From assembly GCA_020638795.1 (NCBI GenBank), contig JACKHW010000007.1:62001-126000 (forward strand): DNA of 64,000 bases, read 5' to 3'. The translations under genes and the position numbers were made by a program. This document shows, piece after piece, positions 26,584 through 35,376 of this stretch (position 1 is the first letter of the stretch; each line of letters starts with the position of its first letter). Below the pieces are notes generated by a model. It was not told the DNA's origin and made no database searches. It saw only the letters and a program-made list of their open reading frames with translations. The stretch comes from Planctomycetota bacterium. GTDB taxonomy: Bacteria > Planctomycetota > UBA1135 > GCA-002748355.

Positions 26584-27644
26584 GCTCCGTCCTCCGTCTT
26601 GCGCGTTCCGCGCGTTCCCTTGCGAAAGCTCTGCACGAGTTCGGCACGCATCGCGTCGAGAGCCGATGCCGTCGCGTCGGTCGAAACTTCGTTGGGCTCG
26701 CTGTCGCGACGCGTCTTCTTTGCAGCTCGCTTCCGTTCGCGGTCACGATCGTCGGTCGGAAACCCGCCATCGTCTTCGTCGAGCCAATCGAGTTGTTTCT
26801 CGATCTCCGCACGGACGCCGCCGGTAGCACTCGCCTCATCGACATCGCCCAGTTCGTCCGGCGCATCCTCGATCGCCTCGTGCAACATACGACCGATCAC
26901 GAAGAGCAGCTCCGAATGGCACGCGAAGCGCGCACCGTTGTCGAAAGAGAGGCAACGCTCGAGAACGGTGATCACCTTGGGCGAATGGCCGGCCTGGAGG
27001 AGCTTGCCGAGCTGGTCGAAACTCTCCTCGGCCGTGCGCGGTCGATGTGGCTCGAATCCCGTCAACAAGCGGAAGAGCATCGCTCCAATCGCATAGATCT
27101 CACTTGCCACGGTCGATCGACCGTCGTCGAGTTCGGGAGCGCGATATCCCGACGGCGCACCGGGCAGCCCCCAGTCGAGCACCGCGATCCGACCGTCGGC
27201 ACCGAAGAACACGTTTTGCGCGCACAGTCCCGGGTGGAACAGTCCGGCGCTTCCCGGTCCGGCGAGGATGCCGGTCACCTCGAGAATGGCGCGCAGTGCC
27301 GAGCGTGCCTTGAATGCGCCGATGTTTGACGCCAAGGCTTCGAGGCTCGTCCCGTGCAAGGGCTCGAACACCGCATGCGATATCGGCGCGATGGCGGTCG
27401 ACAGCAAGCGTGCCATGCCACGGAATTCACCGCGCTGCAGCAGGGGAGCGTGCGACTCGAACCACGACGACGCTCCCTCCTCGAGGACCTTGAAGACGCG
27501 AACTTCATGAGCCTTCGTGTCCACGGCGAGGAACGACGTGCCGTGAGCGCCGAATTCGGTGACGTCCGAGAGACGGAGCCCGAGAAGCTCGGTTCCGGTC
27601 CGGGGCACACCACTACGAGTTGGATCTTCGATCTGCCTGGACAT
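26580..27644 (-). CDS. protein-kinase-like pseudokinase heading the operon
   Basis: About 354 residues with a Hanks-kinase fold but a damaged catalytic loop. The ATP-binding Lys is present (VRVFKVLEEG, K52). HRDxKxxN is replaced by HPGLCAQN (137-144), so the catalytic Asp and Lys are missing while Asn is kept. DFG is DWG at 157, and GYRAPEL replaces the APE region. The last 80 residues are charged and probably disordered (KRAAKKTRRD). It is likely a phosphate-transfer-dead regulator or ATP-binding scaffold. The start is uncertain: ATG 27644 fits the kinase, and ATG 27677 is also possible. No strong ribosome-binding site is seen. Confidence 0.75.
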   Translation of the reverse strand: MSRQIEDPTRSGVPRTGTELLGLRLSDVTEFGAHGTSFLAVDTKAHEVRVFKVLEEGASSWFESHAPLLQRGEFRGMARLLSTAIAPISHAVFEPLHGTSLEALASNIGAFKARSALRAILEVTGILAGPGSAGLFHPGLCAQNVFFGADGRIAVLDWGLPGAPSGYRAPELDDGRSTVASEIYAIGAMLFRLLTGFEPHRPRTAEESFDQLGKLLQAGHSPKVITVLERCLSFDNGARFACHSELLFVIGRMLHEAIEDAPDELGDVDEASATGGVRAEIEKQLDWLDEDDGGFPTDDRDRERKRAAKKTRRDSEPNEVSTDATASALDAMRAELVQSFRKGTRGTRKTEDGA

Positions 27645-27763
27645 GCGCGCGCGGGACAAAAGGGCCCCTCGCGTCATCGGCGGTCGAGGGAGGTGGACCC
27701 AAGGCCGAATGGACGCGCCGCGCGCCACTCCTTAGCAGCGCGAGATGCGCGACAGGTGCCGCG

Positions 27764-28615
27764 CTACGGGCGATCGAAGAGCGCGGTGAGTTCCGCGCCG
27801 ACACGCCCGTTACTCGCGAGGACCTGGCCGTCCCAGAGCGGTCGCGCACCTGGATCGAGCACGCCGATCGCACCACCGGCACCCAGCACGAGTGCGATCC
27901 CGGCAGCGACGTCGTATGGCGCGAGTCCCTTCTCCCAGTAGGCGTCGTAGATGCCCGCGGCCACGAACGCGAGATCCAGAGCAGCCGACCCACAGCGACG
28001 AATGCCGCGCACCTCCATCAACGCTGCCGTGAAGCGCTCGATGTTCGTATCCGCACCCGGCTCGTTGCGACCGTAACTGAACCCGGTCGCCACGACCGCG
28101 TCCCGCAGGTGTTCGGTCCGCGAGACCGCGATGCGGCGATCATTGCAGTAGGCACCGACGGATGGCCCACCCCAATAGCACTCACCGCCATCGCGCCCGC
28201 CGAGTGCTGGGGCAAGCACGACACCACCGGCAACATCCTCACCCTCGAGCAAGCCGATGCTGATCGAGAACGAAGGATGTCCGTGGACGAAGTTCGTCGT
28301 GCCGTCGATCGGATCGAGGACCCAGACGAAGCTTGCCTCGCGGTCCTTCTGCCCACGCGGCGATGCCACACCTTCCTCCGCGAGGATCGCATCGTCCGGA
28401 AAACGCGTACGAATCGCGTCGACGAGCAGCTGCTCGATCTCTCGATCGACTTCGGTCACCAGTTCGCGTCGCCCTTTGAATTCGGTGCGGGGAACCGCGT
28501 TGCCGGATTCGAGGTTCGCGCGCGCAAGCTCCCCACGTCGCTCATCGAAGCGCTTCGACAACACGACGCCGGTTCGGTGCGCCAGATCACGAGCGAAGTC
28601 GAGTCGTGCTTGCAT
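27764..28615 (-). CDS. inositol monophosphatase-family phosphatase
   Basis: A 283-residue metal-dependent phosphatase of the IMPase/SuhB/CysQ group. It has the three metal-site motifs: LAEEG (Glu), WVLDPIDGTTNFVHG (DPIDGT) and APYDVAAG near the C-terminus. It would hydrolyse a sugar or inositol phosphate, or 3'-phosphoadenosine phosphate; the exact substrate cannot be read from sequence. The ATG overlaps the PBP4-type gene stop by one base (TGATG). A longer open frame upstream lies inside that gene and is spurious. Confidence 0.9.
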   Translation of the reverse strand: MQARLDFARDLAHRTGVVLSKRFDERRGELARANLESGNAVPRTEFKGRRELVTEVDREIEQLLVDAIRTRFPDDAILAEEGVASPRGQKDREASFVWVLDPIDGTTNFVHGHPSFSISIGLLEGEDVAGGVVLAPALGGRDGGECYWGGPSVGAYCNDRRIAVSRTEHLRDAVVATGFSYGRNEPGADTNIERFTAALMEVRGIRRCGSAALDLAFVAAGIYDAYWEKGLAPYDVAAGIALVLGAGGAIGVLDPGARPLWDGQVLASNGRVGAELTALFDRP

Positions 28616-30069
28616 CACTTCACGGCCTTCGTGAGCGCGTGCACCTTGGTGACGATTCGGTCCTGCATGGCTTTCAAGTGCTTGTTGAGGCCGGAACGCC
28701 CTGCGTCGTAGTTCATCAGAATGGAGAACACGACGACTTCGTCGGACGCGGTCAGCACCATTCCCGAGAGTGCGCTGACTCCGCGGATCCATCCCGTTTT
28801 CGCGCGCACGCGACCCGCGATCGATTGCATGCGATCGTCGATCGTGCCGGACACGCCCGCTACCGGGAAGCACTCGATCAAGTCCTTGCCGAAGGGCTCG
28901 AGCAATGCGCTCGACAGCGCCGTGACGATCAGAGTCGGCGTCACGCGGTTGCCCTTCGACAGACCCGATCCGTCACACACGATGAGCCCTTCTCCACCGG
29001 GAACGTGCGAAAAACGCTTGGCGAGACCCTTTGCGCCGGCCTCGAGCGAGGCCTCGCCGCCGTCCTCGAGGCTCACGATGCGCAAGAGCTGCTCTGCTTG
29101 GAAATTGCTGGAGTCCATCAGCAACTTGGAAACGCTCACGCGCAGCGGATTCCGCGCATCGAGCACGACGCGCGTCGACTCGCCGCCGGCACTGGCCGGG
29201 GCGGCGCGCGCGGCACCGCCTTCCACGCGCACTCCCGCAGCTCGGAGCGCATGCTCGAGACAGGTTCGATAACTCCGCTGAGGATCGGGATCGGCCAAGC
29301 GTGTGAAGCTCGGACCGAAGCCATCCCAGATCGCGCCGGCGACACGCACGCCGTCTGGTGTGCGCGCCACGAGGATCGAGCGCCCTTCGGCCTTCGACCT
29401 TGTGGTCTTGACCGTGCCGCGAACGAGTTCGCGCTCCTCGAGTCCATCAGGGAAGAGAAAAACTCGTGCGAGTTGTTCCGGCGACGTCGGTCGAACCTCC
29501 ACGACGAGGCATCCTTCCTCGAGCACGAACGGACCGGTCGGCGCTGCGTAATCCTGGTCGAGTTGATCTCGGGGCCAATCGGTAGGTCGGTCGGGTCCCG
29601 TCCACCCATCAGCACGGTACTCGATCCCGGCGACCTCGTTCACGCCCTCGCGCAGCAGTGCAGCGATGAGCGCATCGAAGGGGCCAGGCCCAACGCGTTC
29701 CCGATAGAGCGTCGGATCTCCCCGCGCATCCACGACGAGCAAGGGTGGTGCTCCACGCTCGCCACTCGTGACCAACGAGAATCTCGTCGAGAACTCGTAG
29801 TCGATGCCGAGACTCTGCACGGCATGGATCGCGGTCAGCACTTTTTGATTGCTCGCCGGCGCGAAGGCTTCGAGCGCGCGATGCTCGTAGAGCATCGCAT
29901 CATCCGAGAGTCGTCGCACCGCGACGCCACAGCGGACGCCGTCCCGCTCGAGCCCACGCACGATCGTCGCGAGCTCGGACTCAACGGATTGACATTCGAC
30001 ATTCCCGGGCACGATCGCGAGCATTGCGCACGCGAGCGCCCATGAAGCGGACCACTTGGTCAATGGCAT
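28615..30069 (-). CDS. dacB: D-alanyl-D-alanine carboxypeptidase/endopeptidase, PBP4 type
   Basis: A 484-residue class C low-molecular-weight penicillin-binding protein with a signal peptide (about 1-26). Active-site motifs are in order: S73-NQ-K76 (APASNQKV), SSN in MDSSNFQAE, and KTG in RAKTGWIRG. DGSGLS before the last motif is typical of PBP4. These enzymes trim or cleave peptidoglycan peptides in the periplasm. GGAGG 5 bases before the ATG supports the start, which overlaps the end of the hydrolase gene. Its presence supports a peptidoglycan-containing wall in this organism. Confidence 0.92.
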   Translation of the reverse strand: MPLTKWSASWALACAMLAIVPGNVECQSVESELATIVRGLERDGVRCGVAVRRLSDDAMLYEHRALEAFAPASNQKVLTAIHAVQSLGIDYEFSTRFSLVTSGERGAPPLLVVDARGDPTLYRERVGPGPFDALIAALLREGVNEVAGIEYRADGWTGPDRPTDWPRDQLDQDYAAPTGPFVLEEGCLVVEVRPTSPEQLARVFLFPDGLEERELVRGTVKTTRSKAEGRSILVARTPDGVRVAGAIWDGFGPSFTRLADPDPQRSYRTCLEHALRAAGVRVEGGAARAAPASAGGESTRVVLDARNPLRVSVSKLLMDSSNFQAEQLLRIVSLEDGGEASLEAGAKGLAKRFSHVPGGEGLIVCDGSGLSKGNRVTPTLIVTALSSALLEPFGKDLIECFPVAGVSGTIDDRMQSIAGRVRAKTGWIRGVSALSGMVLTASDEVVVFSILMNYDAGRSGLNKHLKAMQDRIVTKVHALTKAVK

Positions 30070-30920
30070 TCGTTCCTCCCGGCCTGCCGACAGGGTGGCG
30101 AATCCGTGGCACGCACGCCACTGTCAATCTCGATCGCCTGAAGGTCCTCCAGGATCAGGAACCGAGTACGGACAGTGCTGCCATCGAGCCGCGCCTCATC
30201 GAGGATCATGCGTTCGAGGCCAGCGAAATCGGACAAGAGCGGAAACATCGCCGGGTAGAAGTGCGTCAGCGCGACACAGCGGGGCTTCGCATCCGCCACG
30301 ATGCGTGCGACGTCCGTCGGCGTCATGTGTCCGTCTCGTGCTTCACGGGGTGCATCGTCCGGGACACTGCACTCGAGCACGCAGAAGTCTGCACCATGGC
30401 ATGCTTGCGTGAGTTCTGCACATGGACCGGAGTCGCCCGAATAGACGAGCACCGGACCACCGCCATCGCGCCGAGAAACGCGATAGACGTAGCTGGGCAT
30501 CGTGTGCGCCGCACGATGGGCGACCACCATCAAGTCGCCGATAGCATGCGGCCCCGGCTCGAACTCGTGAACGCGCTCGCGCGGATGGCGAGTCCATTTG
30601 CCGTAAACACTGTCCCATGCATCCAGGATGCGCTGCAACCCGGGCGGGCCGTGCAGGACCAGGTCGCTAGTCGCCGTCAGCGACGGGTTGTTCCGCAAGA
30701 AGAGCAACGGTAACAGATCCGCGTGATGATCCGGATGGAAGTGCGAGAGCACGACATGATCGATCGTCTCCGGAGCGACGCCGGCTTGTTGCAAGCGCAA
30801 GAGCGTCCCTGGACCGCAATCGATCAGCGTTCGTTGCCCGTACGCTTCGAGCAGGTAGCCGCTCGCGGAGCGGCCTCCCCGCATGAGGATGCTTCCCGTT
30901 CCGAGCGGAACGAGTCGCAT
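30060..30920 (-). CDS. metallo-beta-lactamase-fold hydrolase, RNase Z-like
   Basis: A 286-residue MBL-fold protein. It begins LVPLGTG, the usual first strand, and has the zinc-binding motif LSHFHPDHHAD (HxHxDH), a second His region at VVAHRAAHTMPSY, YSGDSGPC as the Asp ligand, and a late LTHFYP His. The order resembles RNase Z/ElaC-like enzymes, but the long insertion that binds tRNA is not obvious, so the substrate is open. The start at 30920 lies one base after the galE stop; longer frames begin inside galE. Confidence 0.85.
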   Translation of the reverse strand: MRLVPLGTGSILMRGGRSASGYLLEAYGQRTLIDCGPGTLLRLQQAGVAPETIDHVVLSHFHPDHHADLLPLLFLRNNPSLTATSDLVLHGPPGLQRILDAWDSVYGKWTRHPRERVHEFEPGPHAIGDLMVVAHRAAHTMPSYVYRVSRRDGGGPVLVYSGDSGPCAELTQACHGADFCVLECSVPDDAPREARDGHMTPTDVARIVADAKPRCVALTHFYPAMFPLLSDFAGLERMILDEARLDGSTVRTRFLILEDLQAIEIDSGVRATDSPPCRQAGRNECH

Positions 30921-30921
30921 C

Positions 30922-31938
30922 TCAAGCACCCGCTCGATCCCCATGGCGGGATCGATACCCATGGGGATGCGTCTCGTGCCAGTTCCACGCGGTCTCGAGG
31001 ATGGACGTCAGATCGCCGAACCGGGGCTTCCAGCCGAGTTCGGCCTTCGCGCGCGCGGAAGAGCCGACGAGCTTCGGCGGATCACCCGCGCGTCGCGGTG
31101 CATCGACCGCCTTGATTTCGTGGCCCGTGAGTCGGCGCGCTTCCTCGATCACTTGCAAGACGGAATGGCCCTCTTCGTTGCCGAGATTGAACGCGTTGCG
31201 CGTGAATTTCCCTTCGCGCATCGCGGTCAGGCCGAGGACGTGCGCCTCCGCGAGGTCGAGCACGTGAATGTAGTCGCGAATGCACGTGCCATCGGGGGTG
31301 GGATAGTCGTTCCCGAAGATCGCGACATGCTCGCGTTGTCCGAGAGCCACTTGGAGAACGATCGGGATCAGATGCGTCTCGGGTTCGTGGTCCTCGCCGA
31401 TGTCACCCGAAGGGTGCGCTCCCGCGGCGTTGAAATACCGGAGACTGCACGACGCGAGACCGTATGCACGCTCGTAATCCTCGAGCAGACCTTCGCAAAA
31501 GAGCTTTGTCCGACCGTACGGATTGACCGGCGCCTTCGGCAGATCTTCGACGATCGGAATGTGTTCCGGCTCACCATAGACAGCACACGTCGACGAGAAG
31601 ACGAACCGTTTGCAATCCGCGGCGATCATCGCGTCGAGGAGATTCTTCGTCGCTTCGAAATTCTGCGCGTAGTAGTCGGCGGGTTTTTCGACACTCTCCC
31701 CCACGTAGCAACTCGCTGCGAAGTGGAAGACGGACTCCGGGCGGGCCGATTGCAGCGCTGTATGTACGGCAGCACGGTCCTTGAGATCGACACGCAGGAG
31801 TTCGACGCCTTCGGGAATCGCTTCGACGTGGCCTTCGCTCAAATCGTCGAGGATCACGACCTCCTCGCCGAGTTCGCGCAATCGATGAACAGTGTGAGAG
31901 CCGATGTAGCCGGCACCGCCGGTCACGAGAATGGTCAA
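30922..31938 (-). CDS. galE: UDP-glucose 4-epimerase
   Basis: A 338-residue short-chain-dehydrogenase-fold epimerase that interconverts UDP-glucose and UDP-galactose using bound NAD. The Rossmann motif GGAGYIGSH is at residues 7-15. The catalytic Ser/Thr region is FSSTCAVYGEP and the Y-x3-K pair lies in NPYGRTK. DYIHVLDLAEAH and AFNLGNEEGHSV are characteristic. The start is a TTG that overlaps the preceding stop (TTGA) and has AGGAGAA upstream. It probably supplies galactose residues for polysaccharide or glycan synthesis. Confidence 0.95.
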   Translation of the reverse strand: MTILVTGGAGYIGSHTVHRLRELGEEVVILDDLSEGHVEAIPEGVELLRVDLKDRAAVHTALQSARPESVFHFAASCYVGESVEKPADYYAQNFEATKNLLDAMIAADCKRFVFSSTCAVYGEPEHIPIVEDLPKAPVNPYGRTKLFCEGLLEDYERAYGLASCSLRYFNAAGAHPSGDIGEDHEPETHLIPIVLQVALGQREHVAIFGNDYPTPDGTCIRDYIHVLDLAEAHVLGLTAMREGKFTRNAFNLGNEEGHSVLQVIEEARRLTGHEIKAVDAPRRAGDPPKLVGSSARAKAELGWKPRFGDLTSILETAWNWHETHPHGYRSRHGDRAGA

Positions 31939-33524
31939 CGTACGTTCTCCTGCGTTGTCTCTGTCTTCGCGCGCGTTCTACCGAGTCGACGCGCCCATTC
32001 GTCGACGACTCGTGCGCGCCCCTCGGCGGTGGTTTCCGCACCGCTCTCCAACAAGAACGCACTCTGTGAAGCGCGCGTGAGTGTCTCGTGCATGCTTCGG
32101 AATACCGAGGGCTCGGACTCGCGCTCGACTGCTGCGAAGAGTACTTCGATGGCCCGGTCCGGCGTGAGCCGGCGCGCCTGGCCTGCGGCGATGCCGCGAT
32201 TTTCGGGATCGGGATCCTGTAACGCGATCGCGATGACTTTTTCGAGTTCGGCTCCGAGGCCGAGCAAACAGCGGAGCGCCTCGAGTCGAAGTCCCGGGTC
32301 GACGTCGCGACGCAGGACATGGAACAAGTCGACCTCGATTGACGGAACTTGCTGCGCGTGCTCGGTCAGGATCGCGAGTGCATTGGCGCGCGCGCCCTTG
32401 TCTTCGCTACGTCGCAAACGGTAGCGCAGTTCGGTCGGCGAAAAACTCACGCGCTGCCCCAACGCCTGCTCTTCGACGAGGGCCTTCTTCAAGCTCGAGA
32501 CGACTGCCGAATCGATGAAGGTCGCGTCCTTCGTGAGCGGCTCGAGCATCCGTAGCGCATCTTCGAAGCGCCCGAGCGAGCGAAAGCACCACACGGCCTG
32601 CAGGCGAGCGTCGTCGACGATCCCGCGCGCACGATCGCGCGCCCCGAGCTCGGCGACCGGCAGCAAGATTCCCAGAGCGTCTTCGTTGCGCCCTTCGTAA
32701 CGCAACGCCTTGCCGAGCATCAGCTCGAGTTCGGGATGGCGCTCACGAACGCGGAGAGCCTTCTTCAGCACCGTCTCGAGACGCTCTGGCTGATATCGGT
32801 CCAACAAGTGTCGCTCGAGCATACGACACGCTTCGACTCCGATCGGCCCTTCGACGAGGGATGCGAGCAGCCTCTCACCTTCTCGTTCGTCGACCGCGGC
32901 CTCGGCAGCACCCGTGCGTGACGAGGGCTCGAGCAGACAGTAGGCGAGACTGAACGTCCAGTCGGGGACCTGCGGAAAGCGCGCATGCAGCTCCCGGAAC
33001 TTCTGGATCGCCTTGGCATCCTCGCCACTCCGACGGAGCACGAAGCCGAGCATTTGGTGCGCACCGACGTGCGCAGGCTCTTCGGCGAGAATCTCCTCCA
33101 AGAGGACTCTCGCGTCTTCGTGTCGCGCCAGGTCGTCGGTGAGCCCCTTCGCGCGTGCGAGAGTCGAAACCCGTGAGGTCGCGCTCGGCAACAGGTCGAG
33201 TTCGGGGGGCCGATCGGCGTAGGACTGCGCCAGCAGTTGCGAGGCCTGTCCGAGCTCCTCCAGATATTCCGCGAGCTTCGCATCATCGACACCTGCGAAG
33301 ACATCGGGGCCAGACACGCGGTCGCGCTGCTCGGTCAGTGCGACATCGACACCGATCCTGCGTGCGAACGCTTCGAGCGCGGTGCCGGGTCGTGCTGCAT
33401 GTGTCTTGGCCGACCCGGTCACCAAACCGCATCCGGCGAGCAGCATCGAAGCCGCACCGGCGAGGACCGCCGTAGGCGTCCCGTGCGAGATCGAACGATG
33501 AGAGCGGAAACTCACGGACGGCAT
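31935..33524 (-). CDS. TPR/HEAT-type lipoprotein
   Basis: A 529-residue protein with a lipoprotein signal peptide ending in LLAGC (lipobox), so it should be anchored to a membrane. It is almost entirely helical: TPR-like repeats in the first two thirds (for example EEPAHVGAHQMLGFVLRRSGEDAKAIQKF in shifted copies) and HEAT-like repeats near the end (DVDPGLRLEALRCLLGLG, DPDPENRGIAAG). Such proteins scaffold protein complexes at the envelope. It is first in an overlapping set with galE, the MBL hydrolase, the PBP4-type peptidase and the IMPase. Function is unknown. Confidence 0.8.
   Translation of the reverse strand: MPSVSFRSHRSISHGTPTAVLAGAASMLLAGCGLVTGSAKTHAARPGTALEAFARRIGVDVALTEQRDRVSGPDVFAGVDDAKLAEYLEELGQASQLLAQSYADRPPELDLLPSATSRVSTLARAKGLTDDLARHEDARVLLEEILAEEPAHVGAHQMLGFVLRRSGEDAKAIQKFRELHARFPQVPDWTFSLAYCLLEPSSRTGAAEAAVDEREGERLLASLVEGPIGVEACRMLERHLLDRYQPERLETVLKKALRVRERHPELELMLGKALRYEGRNEDALGILLPVAELGARDRARGIVDDARLQAVWCFRSLGRFEDALRMLEPLTKDATFIDSAVVSSLKKALVEEQALGQRVSFSPTELRYRLRRSEDKGARANALAILTEHAQQVPSIEVDLFHVLRRDVDPGLRLEALRCLLGLGAELEKVIAIALQDPDPENRGIAAGQARRLTPDRAIEVLFAAVERESEPSVFRSMHETLTRASQSAFLLESGAETTAEGRARVVDEWARRLGRTRAKTETTQENVR
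31945..31951 (-). promoter_or_regulatory. ribosome-binding site fixing the TTG start of galE
   Basis: AGGAGAA on the minus strand, 6 bases before the TTG at 31938. It lies within the 3' end of the TPR lipoprotein gene. Confidence 0.6.
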
Positions 33525-33611
33525 TGCACCGAATCCGGAGCGCTGTGCAAAGTCGAGAACGGCAGAATTCGCGCCGGGCCTTCGAGGAGGCAGGTCTGCT
33601 AGACTCTGCCC

Positions 33612-34784
33612 ATGCGTCCCTGTTCCGCACGTGGTTTCCGACTCGTTCCAGACTCCCCACGCAAGCTCGGGCTGATCTTCGTCCTGCCCATCGCGCTTGC
33701 GCTCGCGTCATGCCAAGAAGGCGGCCTCGACAAGAGCGTGGCGAGCGAGGTCAAGATCGCGGTCGATCATCACCTCTCACGCCTTGGCGGTGCGCCGAGC
33801 TTCGGGACGTTTCCCGTGGCACCCAATGCGTCTTGGTGCGATCTGCAGACTCTGCACTTCGAAGACGACGGCCAGTACAGCACGTCGAGCCCCGGCAACT
33901 CGACTTCGGCCAAGAACCCGTACTTCTTGGGCAAGACTGGCGAACTCACGTTGACGGACAAGGTCAACCGGAACGTCACGCTGCGGTACTCGGGTTACTA
34001 CGACCTCGACGGGGACGCATACTGGTTCCTGATCCGTAGCAACATCAGCGAGAACCTCCTCTTCGGTGTGCGCCAGATCTCGGGCAAGCCGACCGTTGCA
34101 GACGATTGGCACGTCTTCGGGGAAACGCTGATCTTCGCGAAGACCACCGACGCGCAGGTGCCCGAGAACATCGGACGCGCCTTCGTCGGTGAAGCCAAGA
34201 TCGACGGCTCCGGCGCGATCACGAGTGGGGTCGTCAAGGACTCGCGCGACAAGAGCATCTTGCTTGCAGGTCTCCTGTCCGGTGGCACGCTCGGGTTCAC
34301 CGACTTCGCGATCGAGTTCAAGGGCGAGGACACGCGCAGCTACACTGGCGGGATCGCCAAGCATGTCGGCGTGCTCGTCGACAAGACGTGGGACGACGGT
34401 GAGATCGGCACCCTCGTCATGGTGCGCAAGCAGACGGCGAGCGCGGACATCACGAGGCTCATTGGCACGTGGCGGGTCGGCTTGCATGCGATCTTCAACA
34501 AGCCCGGTCGTGCGGGGGTCGCCACTTCGTCGGGAGTCTTGCTGCTCGAGACCGGTAAGACCTGGCGGCTGAGCTTCACCGACAGCAAGACGGTCCTCTC
34601 GGGAACGTTCGACGTCGGGGACAACGGAGCGTTCACGCTCGTCGAGAACGGCGGGTTCAATCAGCGCTTCGAAGGTGCGGTCGACCCCGACTACCGCACA
34701 CTGACGTTCGTCGACAAGACGGTGGAGAACTCGGCGGACCCGTTCGTCGCGCTCTACTTCGGCATCATGGAGAAGAAAGTCTGA
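33612..34784 (+). CDS. hypothetical exported lipoprotein
   Basis: A 390-residue protein with a hydrophobic N-terminal segment ending in LALASC, a probable lipobox. The rest is predicted beta-rich and has two related halves, each with GEL/GDN-type strands and Asp/Lys turns (YSGYYDLDGDAYWF; TGKTWRLSFTDSK; VDPDYRTLTFVD). It resembles barrel-like or lipocalin-like folds but I cannot name a family. It is divergent from the TPR lipoprotein and convergent with the Nudix gene. Confidence 0.72.
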   Translation: MRPCSARGFRLVPDSPRKLGLIFVLPIALALASCQEGGLDKSVASEVKIAVDHHLSRLGGAPSFGTFPVAPNASWCDLQTLHFEDDGQYSTSSPGNSTSAKNPYFLGKTGELTLTDKVNRNVTLRYSGYYDLDGDAYWFLIRSNISENLLFGVRQISGKPTVADDWHVFGETLIFAKTTDAQVPENIGRAFVGEAKIDGSGAITSGVVKDSRDKSILLAGLLSGGTLGFTDFAIEFKGEDTRSYTGGIAKHVGVLVDKTWDDGEIGTLVMVRKQTASADITRLIGTWRVGLHAIFNKPGRAGVATSSGVLLLETGKTWRLSFTDSKTVLSGTFDVGDNGAFTLVENGGFNQRFEGAVDPDYRTLTFVDKTVENSADPFVALYFGIMEKKV

Positions 34785-34795
34785 TCTGCTGAGCG

Positions 34796-35275
34796 CTACC
34801 AGGTGTCGACCTGGAACGCCTGGCCGTCCGCGCGAAAGCGCAGGTAGCCGGCGTGATACGGTGCATGCAGAACTTTCCCGAGCCGCTCCGACGGCATCCA
34901 AAGGAGCCCCTCGACTTCGGACATGGGGACAGGCTCCCGCCGGATCGCGCTCCGCGCTTCGAAAGCGACCTCGACCTCGAAGAAGAACGAACGCCAGGCG
35001 TAGCGACGCCTGTCGTCGACACTGCGAACGCCTTCCTGCACGAAGAGGAACCGTAGCGATTCGATGGCCGTACCGGTTTCCTCGAGCCATTCGCGACGCA
35101 GAGCCTCGTCGAGACGCTCGCCGGGTTCGACACGGCCACCGGGCAGATCGAACGTGCGCACGCGGCTCCCACCTTCGGTGAGCGCTCGACGATTGGCGGC
35201 GAGCAGCACGCAGCCGTCGACTTCGAGCACACCGAAGGCTCCGAGAAAATCCTGCTGCAGTGCGACTTCCGACAT
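34796..35275 (-). CDS. Nudix hydrolase
   Basis: A 159-residue protein with a perfect Nudix box, GGRVEPGERLDEALRREW followed by LEETGT, which matches G-x5-E-x7-R-E-U-x-E-E-x-G-U. Nudix enzymes hydrolyse nucleoside diphosphates linked to another moiety, with the box binding Mg. The preceding TFDLPGG also fits. Start chosen at ATG 35275 (MSEVALQQ); the longer frame from 35341 adds an Arg-rich stretch unlike the family. Substrate unknown. Divergent from the next gene. Confidence 0.88.
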   Translation of the reverse strand: MSEVALQQDFLGAFGVLEVDGCVLLAANRRALTEGGSRVRTFDLPGGRVEPGERLDEALRREWLEETGTAIESLRFLFVQEGVRSVDDRRRYAWRSFFFEVEVAFEARSAIRREPVPMSEVEGLLWMPSERLGKVLHAPYHAGYLRFRADGQAFQVDTW

Positions 35276-35376
35276 GCGTCGACGATACGAAGTCCTGACC
35301 GAATGTGCTGTAGTCATCATCCTCGAAGGAACCACGCACACCCGATCGAGAACACCGCGAACCGGAGGGACGGAGC

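Larger units (their letters stand above)
19076..27644 (-). other. nine-gene overlapping operon: putative bilin-globin / ParA system
   Basis: Nine minus-strand genes are linked by 4-base ATGA/GTGA overlaps, an 11-base overlap and one 3-base gap. Order of transcription: pseudokinase, V4R-like protein, small disordered protein, phycobiliprotein-like globin, second V4R-like protein, second small disordered protein, tandem ParA/MinD fusion, canonical ParA-like ATPase, bilin-reductase-like protein. A 119-bp gap before the first gene probably holds the promoter. The globin + V4R + bilin-reductase combination matches gene clusters known from non-photosynthetic bacteria. No heme oxygenase or iron-sulfur protein is present here. 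Confidence 0.75.
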
